From the NCBI GenBank assembly GCA_050945135.1, contig JBMNSJ010000021.1, positions 1 to 31,860 on the forward strand: 31,860 nucleotides of DNA. The letters are read 5' to 3'. Both the position numbers and the translations under genes were made by a program. The DNA comes from WRIS01 sp050945135. GTDB lineage: Bacteria; Actinomycetota; Coriobacteriia; Coriobacteriales; Eggerthellaceae. This document shows, piece after piece, positions 14,891 to 22,130 of the stretch (position 1 is the first letter of the stretch; each line of letters begins with the position of its first letter). The notes beneath the pieces are model-generated. The model searched no databases. It saw only the letters and a program-made list of their open reading frames with translations, and was not told the origin of the DNA.

Positions 14891-16120
14891 ATGAACCGGC
14901 AAAAACCAGAATTACTTGCTCCTGCAGGAGGACTCGAACAGCTTAGCTACGCTCTTCATTTTGGCGCGGATGCCGTATATTGCGCTACCGACCGATTTGG
15001 CTTGCGGCAACGGGCAGACAACTTTTCTTTAGACGATATTTCTCAAGCAGTTGCACTCACTCATGAGGCAGGTGCAGAGTTGTTTGTAACCTGTAATGCC
15101 TACATGGATTCTGATGATCTTAAAGTATTGCCGGAGTATCTAGAGTCTTTGGCTCAGTCTCAGGTTGACGCGCTTATCGTAAGTGATCTTGGAGCTCTTC
15201 GCCTTGCAAAGCAGTATGCTCCTGGCATTGACCTACACGTCAGCACGCAGGCATCTTGCTCTAATACGCAAGCAGCACTTACTTGGTATGAGCTTGGGGC
15301 AAAACGTGTGGTCTGCGCGCGCGAAATGAGCCTTGAGGCGATTGCTGGGATGCGACAAGAGCTCCCCGAAGATCTCGAGATTGAGGTTTTTGTTCACGGA
15401 GCAATGTGCATGGCTATTTCGGGGCGTTGCTTGATTAGTGATTTTGTAACAGGGCGCTCTGCGAATAAGGGTCACTGTGCGCAATCCTGTCGCTGGAACT
15501 ATGCCCTTGAAGAGGAAACACGACCAGGTTCATATTTTCCTATAGAAGAGGATGGACGTGGGAGCTACATCATGAATGCTGATGACTTGTGCATGCTCGA
15601 GCATCTTGATGAGTTAGTTGCAGCTGGTGTAGATTCGCTCAAAATTGAGGGACGCAACAAGAAAGCCTTCTATGTGGCAACCGTAGTTAATGCCTATCGA
15701 CAGGTGCTTGACGGTGCCAAGCCTCAAACGTTTCTTTCTGAGCTGGATACGATTTCTCATCGAAGGTATTCGACTGGGTTTTTCTTCGAGACACCAAGCC
15801 AAGATACGGAAAACACTGAGAACAAGGGTCAGAACTATGATTGGGTTGCCGAAGTCTTAGAATCTGTTAGCGATGGCCGCGTTAAGGTAGCTTGCAGGAA
15901 TCGCTTTTATGAGGGTGATGAGCTGGAAGTGCTTTCACCCCAGAAGCCTGTTCGATTGATAACGGTTGCCAATCTGCGTCTGGAGTACTCCGATGGACAG
16001 TCTGAGGCGGTAACAACTGCCAATCGTGCCATGGACACTTACTCTATTGATGCGCCAATAGATCTTGCGCCTCAAGACATCCTCAGGGTGAAGCGCAAGG
16101 ATCCAAGTAAAAAGAACTAA
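14891..16120 (+). CDS. U32-family protein, TrhP-like tRNA hydroxylation factor
   Basis: U32 proteins were first named peptidases. Several are now known to hydroxylate tRNA or rRNA (TrhP uses prephenate, RlhA acts on 23S rRNA), and I favour TrhP-like from the overall pattern. The 409 residues begin PELLAPAGGLEQLSYALHFGADAVY. The U32 signature is complete: EVFVHGAMCMAISGRCLIS, then GHCAQSCRW. The four cysteines in and after it are the likely Fe-S ligands. A KIEGRNK stretch and a small C-terminal beta-barrel domain (from ~310) complete the fold. It is probably co-transcribed with cysS, whose stop lies nine bases upstream. The substrate is uncertain. Confidence 0.85.
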   Translation: MNRQKPELLAPAGGLEQLSYALHFGADAVYCATDRFGLRQRADNFSLDDISQAVALTHEAGAELFVTCNAYMDSDDLKVLPEYLESLAQSQVDALIVSDLGALRLAKQYAPGIDLHVSTQASCSNTQAALTWYELGAKRVVCAREMSLEAIAGMRQELPEDLEIEVFVHGAMCMAISGRCLISDFVTGRSANKGHCAQSCRWNYALEEETRPGSYFPIEEDGRGSYIMNADDLCMLEHLDELVAAGVDSLKIEGRNKKAFYVATVVNAYRQVLDGAKPQTFLSELDTISHRRYSTGFFFETPSQDTENTENKGQNYDWVAEVLESVSDGRVKVACRNRFYEGDELEVLSPQKPVRLITVANLRLEYSDGQSEAVTTANRAMDTYSIDAPIDLAPQDILRVKRKDPSKKN

Positions 16121-16131
16121 CCGAACAAGTC

Positions 16132-16172
16132 ACCTGGGCAGAGGTATTCGCTCCCCGAGAAGCTTGCCCGGT
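16132..16172. terminator. Likely shared terminator between convergent U32 and zinc ATPase genes
   Basis: ACC-T-GGGCA (16132-16140) pairs with TGCCC-GGT (16165-16172), with one bulged base and a 24-base loop. Neither side has a long T-run, so confidence is modest. The position between two convergent genes (stops at 16120 and 16184) supports it. Confidence 0.4.
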
Positions 16173-16183
16173 CAAGATTTTCC

Positions 16184-18097
16184 TTACTTTCGAACATTCA
16201 TGGCGCGCATGGCATTGATGATGGCTATCACGGTTACACCAACATCGGCAAATACCGCTAACCACATGTTTGCAAAACCGAACGCTGCCAAAATGAGAAC
16301 AATAAACTTAACCCCCAGCGCAAATATGATGTTTTGCCAGACGATGCTCATGGTCTTTCGCGCTGTTTGAATTGCGCGGGCAATGTTTGACGGCTTGTCG
16401 TCCATGAGTACGATGTCGGCTGCTTCGATAGCGGCGTCAGAGCCCATGGCACCCATAGCAATTCCGATGTCAGCGCGAGTAAGCACCGGCGCATCGTTGA
16501 CGCCATCGCCCACAAAGGCTAGCTTGCCTTTTCCGCTGGTTTTTTCTAGCAAAGCCTCGACTTGTTCAACCTTGTTTTGAGGAAGAAGCTGGGCGTGATA
16601 TTCGTCGATGCCTAGTTTATCTGCGACGGCTGCAGCTACTTCTTCACGGTCGCCCGTAAGCATGATGGTCTTTTTTATGCCTGCTGCATGAAGTGCTGCA
16701 ATGCTTTCTTCAGCATCTTCTTTTATTACGTCAGCAATAACGAGATGCCCTACATATTCGTTGTCGATGGAAACATGCAAGATGGTACCGGTAAGCTCGC
16801 AGTTGTGGTAATCGATGCCTCCATTTTTCATGAGCTTATCGTTGCCCACGAGTATGACGGAATCATCAACGGTTGCACGAACGCCATGTCCGCTTTCTTC
16901 TTCAACAGCTTTGATGCGCGCGGGGTCTATTTCTCCTCGAAAAGCCTCTTTGACAGAGATTGCGATGGGGTGATTAGAATAAGCTTCGGCGTGGGCGGCA
17001 AGTGAGAGAACTAAAGTGGGGTCTACGCCTTCTTTCGGGTGAATGTCTACCACGCTGAAGCTGCCATCGGTTAGCGTACCTGTCTTGTCAAACACAATCG
17101 TTTCTGTTTGTGAAAGCACCTCAAGGTAGTTACTTCCTTTAACAAGAATGCCTAAGCGAGATGCGCCACCAATTCCACCAAAGAAGGAGAGAGGAACCGA
17201 GATAACAAGCGCACAGGGGCAAGAAACAACCAAGAATATCAGTCCGCGCTGAACCCAATCAGACCAGCTTTGTCCAAAGAGCAGAGGGGGAATTATCGCA
17301 AGAATTACGGCAACTATTACCACGATTGGTGTGTAGTAACGTGCGAACCTCGTGATGAAATTTTCGGTCTGGGCCTTCTTTTCGCTTGCGTTTTCTACGA
17401 GCTCAAGAATGCGAGAGACAGTTGATTCTTCGAAAGCTTTTGTTACCCGGACGGTTACTAAGCCGGTCATGTTGATACAGCCAGAAATAACTTCGGAGCC
17501 TTCCTTGACATAGCGAGGAATTGATTCGCCGGTTAGAGCTGCTGTGTCAAGCTGAGATGACCCCGATATAATTACGCCGTCAAGAGGCACTCGCTCACCC
17601 GGCTTAATAACAATTTCGTCGTCAACAGATATTTCATAAGGGTCTACTTCAACGAGTTCCCCATCGCGCATTACGTTAGCGTAATCAGGAGTGATGTCCA
17701 TCATGTCGGCGATTGACTTTCGGGATTTCCCAACGGCGTAGCTTTGGAAGAATTCTCCCACCTGATAAAACAGCATAACAGCAGCACCCTCAGCCATGTG
17801 AGGTTCTGAGTCAGGAAAAAGAACCAGGGCAAAAGCTCCAATAGTTGCAACGCTCATCAAGAAGTTCTCGTCAAAGACCTGGCCTCGCCCGATATTCCTT
17901 ATCGCCTTCCATAAGACGTCGTAGCCAACGATGAAGTAGGGGATGAGGAATAAGATGAACTCAATATAGAGGCCAGTGGGATAGCCGAACCAGTCTTCAA
18001 GGGGAAGGGGGTAGATGAGAGCGAAAAGAACAATGCCAACAATGATGCGAGCAAGATTTTTCTTCTGCTTCTTATCGAGGTTGTTAAGAAGTTTCAT
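16184..18097 (-). CDS. P1B-type heavy-metal ATPase (Zn/Cd/Pb exporter, ZntA/CadA-like)
   Basis: It pumps divalent soft metals out of the cell. The 637-residue protein has no N-terminal metal-binding domain. That domain is encoded separately just upstream. One sees the membrane helices, the TGES actuator loop (LTGESIPRY), the metal-site helix with SCPCALVISVPLSFFGG (Cys293, Cys295), the phosphorylation site DKTGTLTD (Asp337), the HP motif (YSNHPIAI) and VGDGVNDAPVL. CPC followed by SVPLSFFGGIGGASR is the Zn/Cd/Pb group pattern rather than copper (inference from family). It is the last gene of the arsR-HMA-ATPase operon, 20 bases after the HMA gene. Confidence 0.92.
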   Translation of the reverse strand: MKLLNNLDKKQKKNLARIIVGIVLFALIYPLPLEDWFGYPTGLYIEFILFLIPYFIVGYDVLWKAIRNIGRGQVFDENFLMSVATIGAFALVLFPDSEPHMAEGAAVMLFYQVGEFFQSYAVGKSRKSIADMMDITPDYANVMRDGELVEVDPYEISVDDEIVIKPGERVPLDGVIISGSSQLDTAALTGESIPRYVKEGSEVISGCINMTGLVTVRVTKAFEESTVSRILELVENASEKKAQTENFITRFARYYTPIVVIVAVILAIIPPLLFGQSWSDWVQRGLIFLVVSCPCALVISVPLSFFGGIGGASRLGILVKGSNYLEVLSQTETIVFDKTGTLTDGSFSVVDIHPKEGVDPTLVLSLAAHAEAYSNHPIAISVKEAFRGEIDPARIKAVEEESGHGVRATVDDSVILVGNDKLMKNGGIDYHNCELTGTILHVSIDNEYVGHLVIADVIKEDAEESIAALHAAGIKKTIMLTGDREEVAAAVADKLGIDEYHAQLLPQNKVEQVEALLEKTSGKGKLAFVGDGVNDAPVLTRADIGIAMGAMGSDAAIEAADIVLMDDKPSNIARAIQTARKTMSIVWQNIIFALGVKFIVLILAAFGFANMWLAVFADVGVTVIAIINAMRAMNVRK

Positions 18098-18117
18098 GAG
18101 GTATCTCTTGCGCGGAG

Positions 18118-18336
18118 TTATCGAATGATGGTTACGTCTGGCTCAAATTTTGTGCAGGTGCGCGCAGCCTCATCAAGGATGCTTTCGAAGCGACTATCAT
18201 CAGCGTCAAGAACCATTTTTTGTGTCATGAAGTTGATGCGCACATCGTTGACACCTTCGATTTTTTTGATGGCGTCTTCCATCTTTGCTGCGCAGTTTGC
18301 GCATTCGAGGTCTTGCATTTTGTAGGGTCTTTTCAT
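18118..18336 (-). CDS. Stand-alone heavy-metal-associated (HMA) domain protein
   Basis: The 72-residue protein has the ferredoxin-like HMA fold. The metal-binding ECANCAAKME loop (Cys12, Cys15) sits after the first strand, followed by the helix and the NDVRINFMTQKMVLDAD strands. It equals the N-terminal domain that related ATPases carry fused and may deliver Zn or Cd to the ATPase downstream. AGAAAGG precedes ATG 18336. An acidic residue directly before the first Cys and two acidic residues in VLDADD may favour zinc over copper (inference). Confidence 0.88.
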   Translation of the reverse strand: MKRPYKMQDLECANCAAKMEDAIKKIEGVNDVRINFMTQKMVLDADDSRFESILDEAARTCTKFEPDVTIIR

Positions 18337-18382
18337 TGCTGCGCCTTTCTAGGGTAGATAAAAGGATAGATTCTCAGCTAGC

Positions 18383-18688
18383 TTATTCACAAATGTGATT
18401 CATTCCCTGGTCGAGCATGGTGTAAACATGGTCATCGGCCAGTGCATAAATAATGTTTTTGCCGTCTCGGTGAAACTTTACGAGACGTGCTTGTTTTAGG
18501 GTGCGGAGCTGGTGAGAGACCGCACTCTGTGTTGCTCCAATCTCTTCGGCGATATCAGCAACGCAAAGTTCTTTGCCCATCAGAGAGTAGAGGATTTTGA
18601 TGCGTGTCGTATCTCCAAATACCTTGAAAAGATCAGCGAGGTCGTAGAGCAGCTCTTCATCCGGAGTGACATGTTGTTCGTTAGCCAT
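18383..18688 (-). CDS. ArsR/SmtB-family metal-sensing repressor
   Basis: This winged-helix repressor probably releases the operon when zinc or cadmium rises. I start at ATG 18688 (101 residues), which has GAAAGAAGA upstream. A longer frame to 18739 would run through the operator. The DNA-recognition helix is ATQSAVSHQLRTLKQARLV. At the C-terminal helix, Asp85-x-His87 and His98-x2-Glu101 match the alpha5 zinc site of SmtB/CzrA. Only one Cys of the alpha3N motif remains (ELCVAD, where CadC-type proteins have LCVCD), so alpha5 zinc sensing is the better guess. It is the first gene of the operon. A near-perfect operator lies in its promoter. Confidence 0.9.
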   Translation of the reverse strand: MANEQHVTPDEELLYDLADLFKVFGDTTRIKILYSLMGKELCVADIAEEIGATQSAVSHQLRTLKQARLVKFHRDGKNIIYALADDHVYTMLDQGMNHICE

Positions 18689-18721
18689 AGCAGTCTTCTT
18701 TCGATAGGTAATCATATAAAC

Positions 18722-18740
18722 ATATGAACATGTATTCATA
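18722..18740. promoter_or_regulatory. ArsR/SmtB-type operator
   Basis: ATATGAA (18722-18728) and TTCATAT (18734-18740) form a perfect 7-bp dyad. Read as ATATGAACA-TG-TATTCATAT it fits the 12-2-12 type sites of SmtB/CzrA/ZiaR repressors. It overlaps the -10 box and start point of the arsR promoter, where repression would be direct. Confidence 0.7.
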
Positions 18741-18767
18741 TATAATCTTTTCTTCAGAAACTGTCAA
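18739..18767 (-). promoter_or_regulatory. Promoter of the zinc efflux operon
   Basis: On the minus strand TTGACA (18762-18767) and TATATA (18739-18744) are exactly 17 bases apart. The predicted start near 18732 falls inside the operator. Confidence 0.7.
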
Positions 18768-18848
18768 GAGCTTTATTGCAATAGGTCAAAAAATTGTAGT
18801 AAGGGATTGTTTTGCACTTTTGGGTAGTTTAATTCAGGGGTGATTCTT

Positions 18849-18856
18849 GTTATGAT
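18849..18856 (+). promoter_or_regulatory. Candidate extended -10 promoter of the 99-residue gene
   Basis: TGT-TATGAT resembles an extended -10, 36 bases before the ATG at 18892. The expected -35 position reads TTTAAT and is weak. Confidence 0.3.
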
Positions 18857-18891
18857 GCTGCCATGGTGATTGCACGTGGAAGGAGCCCCAT

Positions 18892-19191
18892 ATGGGAGTG
18901 AAAGCTACCGAAGCGCTTGACTTAACCTTGGACGAGCTACCGAACTATTTGTATGCTTGCCATTCCGTTTACATGGATGTCGATGGTGAAAGTTATTACA
19001 TCACCGACGTAAACGAGAAATACTGGCGGGCACAAGACACCAGAACCCTCAACGACAAAGGACATTATGTCGACGCGAGCGAACTGGTCCCCACTTTAAG
19101 CGAATTTCTCGGATTGCCTTTTGTTTCGGGCGAAACCCTTGAACAGGCATTTGAGAGAGCCGTTTTTTACGCTTCAGAAAAAGCAGAGTAA
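18892..19191 (+). CDS. Conserved-looking 99-residue soluble protein, unknown function
   Basis: I do not recognise a family. The start ATG 18892 follows an excellent GGAAGGAG ribosome site. The protein is acidic and soluble, with no signal peptide or membrane segment. It has many aromatic residues in its middle (YLYACHSVYMDVDGESYYITDVNEKYW), which looks like a small beta-sheet, and ends in an amphipathic helix (ETLEQAFERAVFYASEK). It stands alone, divergent from the zinc operon and convergent with the diguanylate cyclase pair, so context gives no role. The strong ribosome site and even codon use make it very likely a real gene. Confidence 0.7.
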   Translation: MGVKATEALDLTLDELPNYLYACHSVYMDVDGESYYITDVNEKYWRAQDTRTLNDKGHYVDASELVPTLSEFLGLPFVSGETLEQAFERAVFYASEKAE

Positions 19192-19211
19192 AAAACTTCT
19201 CATTCCCTGCA

Positions 19212-20564
19212 CTACGAATCTTGAGCTGTGAATATCAGCTTGTATCCATTGCGGCCATCGTTTTTTACGTCGTACAGAGCTTTGTCGGCCTCAAGGTAGA
19301 GTCTCTGATAATCAGTTTTTTCTTCCACGCCGTGCGCTACGACGCCAATGCTGAGGGTTATCGTGTAGTCTTCGATAACTTCAAGGCTCGAGACGGCTTT
19401 CATGATTTTTTCGGCACGTTTTTCGACATCCTCAGCGCATACGTGGCTTTGATAAAACACCGCAAATTCATCTCCGCCCATGCGGGCTACCAGGTCGTTT
19501 GATCTGAAGCATCCAGATATTGCTTGTGCGCACGCGATTAACACTTCGTCGCCTACTTTATGACCATAGGTATCGTTGACTGATTTGAACCTATCGACAT
19601 CAATCATCATAAAGACGAAGCATCCGCCATGTACGCTTTTTCGAAGGGTCATCTCTATCTGGTTTCTAAAGCTTGCGCGGTTAAGTATTCCTGTAAGAGG
19701 ATCAGTCTCGGCTCTATGGTTGGCTAGCTCAAGGCTCGCAAGATGATTCTGAATCTTGTGCTCCATCGTTTTGAGCGAATCAGATAGTTCTTCCAATTCG
19801 TCTCCCGTGGCAATTTCGAGCTTGGTGATACTGTTCTGGGCAAGTACGCTTTGAATGTCGTTCGAAACGTATTCGTCTGCGGCATGTGCAATTGTGTTAA
19901 CTGGGTCGACGATGAGTTTTCGTAAGAAAAAGTAGCCAATGAGGGTGGTCAGTATAGAAATGAGCACGGTGGCAATCGCAAGCTGACTAATAAATCGGTT
20001 GTTTTCTACAATCAGGTCATCAATGTTGTAGTCGATTCCAAGATAGCCACTAAAGTTTCCTTCGGTATCGTAGAAGGGCGTGTAATGGCTTAAGATGCTT
20101 CCGTAGTCCTCTTCATCAAAAAATGCGGGGCCAATTTGATTGAAGTCTTGAGCTTCCTTGGTGTAATCGGAGAATTCTGTTTCCCATGGAACCGTTTCTG
20201 CAATGTCGTATTGGGTGTCCTCTTCGTCAGTATCATAAATAAAGGCAATTTGGTCTTCGTGAGGAATGACAACGTAAATATAGGTTGCCTCGCTTGCTTG
20301 GCGACAAAGACGCAGATCGGCCAAAACCCGATCGTGCTCTTCGTCAGCTTCGCCTGTGTCTATATAGGATTCTAAATCATCCCAATTAACAATTGAGGCA
20401 GCAACATTGGTTAAGGTTTCGCCTTCGATGGTGTAATGCTCGATAATCTGTCTGTTATAAATCTGATAGCCCAGAAAAACAACCACGCCTCCAATAATTA
20501 AGGATGCCACTAAGATAGCGAGGGTGAATTTAACTCGAAGAGGGAAGAAGAAGCCTTTACTCAT
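19212..20564 (-). CDS. Membrane diguanylate cyclase with extracytoplasmic sensor (downstream paralogue)
   Basis: It makes c-di-GMP from two GTP. I start at ATG 20564, six bases after GGGGGTG. Longer forms run into the upstream gene, whose stop overlaps this start by eight bases. The 450 residues contain a membrane helix (about 10-32), an extracytoplasmic sensor of ~150 residues with YIYVVIPHEDQIAFIYDTDE (Cache-like by layout), a second helix, a HAMP-like linker with coiled coil, and a GGDEF domain with DPLTGILNRASF, FMMIDVDRFKSVND and canonical GGDEF near residue 363. RSND five residues before GGDEF is a complete inhibitory site, so product feedback is expected. Confidence 0.9.
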   Translation of the reverse strand: MSKGFFFPLRVKFTLAILVASLIIGGVVVFLGYQIYNRQIIEHYTIEGETLTNVAASIVNWDDLESYIDTGEADEEHDRVLADLRLCRQASEATYIYVVIPHEDQIAFIYDTDEEDTQYDIAETVPWETEFSDYTKEAQDFNQIGPAFFDEEDYGSILSHYTPFYDTEGNFSGYLGIDYNIDDLIVENNRFISQLAIATVLISILTTLIGYFFLRKLIVDPVNTIAHAADEYVSNDIQSVLAQNSITKLEIATGDELEELSDSLKTMEHKIQNHLASLELANHRAETDPLTGILNRASFRNQIEMTLRKSVHGGCFVFMMIDVDRFKSVNDTYGHKVGDEVLIACAQAISGCFRSNDLVARMGGDEFAVFYQSHVCAEDVEKRAEKIMKAVSSLEVIEDYTITLSIGVVAHGVEEKTDYQRLYLEADKALYDVKNDGRNGYKLIFTAQDS

Positions 20565-21916
20565 GGACATCACCCCCAATGCCTTCTTGGATGAGGTAGC
20601 CGTTGCGCCCACGTTCCTTAACGGTGTAGAGTAGCGCATCTGAAGCAATGTAGAGCTCTTGATAGCTGACGCTTTCGAAGCTAGAAATTACCGTTACACC
20701 AATGCTGATAGTTATCTTTGCGCCGTCGCTGAACTCGAGAGCTCGGATGGTCTCGCATAGCTGAGAAGCTCGCCTGTCTACTTCTGCGAGCGAAGCAGGG
20801 CAGGTGAAGAACACTGCAAACTCGTCGCCACCCACGCGAGAGACATAGTCAGATTCTCTGAAACAAGATTTAATCGCATCTGCGCAGCCTATCAACACCT
20901 CATCTCCCACTTGATGGCCAAAGGTGTCGTTGATGCCTTTAAACCAATCAAGATCTATCATCATAAATACAAGGTAGCCCTCGAGTTTTTTATCGAGGAG
21001 GGCTTTTTCAACACGACGCTCAAAAGCTTCTCGATTAAGATGCCCAGTCATCAAGTCTGTTTCTGCTTTGAGAGTTACCTCCTCAAGATGAACCACGTAT
21101 TCACGCAGCTTTCTTTCCATGCGTTTGAGTGATTCAGAAAGATTTTGAAGTTCATCGTGAGTTTTAATATTGAGTTCGGTAAGCGTGTTGGTGTCAGAAA
21201 TCTCGCTCTCTCCATCATCGAGATAACTGTTTGCTGCTTGAGCGATGTTTCCAATGGGTGCTACAACGACGGTGCGTAAAAGCGCTAAAAGTATCATTGT
21301 CATAACGAAAGCGATAAAGACGGTGACGGCAATAAGCTGCCCCACAAAAGCCCATTCTTCGTTAACAATGAAATCAAGCGAATAACCGACTCCCATATAG
21401 GCAACAAAATTCCCGCTGGAATCTGTGAAAGGAATGCAAATAGTAAAAAGCTCCTCATCTGCATCTTTTGCAATAAACGGTTCTACCGTAGAGCCCTTAG
21501 AAAGCTCATCTCCTTTATCCTCAAACATCTCTTCCCATTCAATGGTTTCGCCTAAAGAAAGATGTCCGTCGGTTTCGTCAGTGTCATAGATAAAGAGACA
21601 TTTACCCTCGTAAGGCATCATAACGTAGAGATATTTAGCTTCGCCAGAATTCACGCAGAGCCTCATACGCTCTAGCGTGGTTTGGTACTCTTCATCGGTT
21701 TCAAGGCTTTGAGCGTAGTGTGCCACGCGATCCCAGTTAGTCAACGACGCAGCTGTTTCGATGAGTGCTATACCTTGTTTTTGTGTATCGCTCGTTGAGT
21801 TGTTGCGAATATAACTGAGAGCTAATGACAATGATGAGGGCACCAATAAGGAGACCTATGCACATGATAACGGCAGAGAATTTAATACCGAGAGATGGCT
21901 TAGCAGTCCTTTTCAT
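20557..21916 (-). pseudogene. Membrane diguanylate cyclase, frameshifted near its N-terminus (upstream paralogue)
   Basis: The original gene starts at ATG 21916 after GTGGAG, with MKRTAKPSLGIKFS and a membrane helix (VIMCIGLLIGALIIVISS). At the A5 run 21778-21782 the frame shifts: this frame ends after a few nonsense residues, while the sensor continues in another frame as QKQGIALIETAASLTNWD. Removing one A gives a 452-residue protein that aligns end to end with its neighbour. The sensor has YLYVMMPYEGKCLFIYDTDE, then come the second helix, a HAMP-like linker, and GGDEF with RESD five residues upstream. The catalytic part is otherwise intact. A frame from 21846 (429 residues) is open but would lack the first helix and starts in noise. 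It is a pseudogene, a switchable gene, or carries a sequencing error. Confidence 0.75.
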
Positions 21917-22130
21917 GAAGGGCTCCACGTTGATTGATTCGCGATTACGTACCCAGATTTACTCTTGCCTAGCTAAGAAATAATCACTCGTTTTCTCATC
22001 CGGGGTTACAGGGTATTTTACCTGGAAACGAGTGGACTTTGAAGAGGCAACTACCTCATTTGCCGCACGGTTTCCTACGCGTTACTTTCTGGTGGAGGCA
22101 AGCTTTGTGTACGAGCCTATGCCGCAAAGA

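Noticed and set aside
20557..21846. A full 429-residue diguanylate cyclase starting at 21846
   Set aside because: The first ~20 residues are out-of-frame noise over the original N-terminus. The paralogue and the upstream membrane helix show the true start at 21916.
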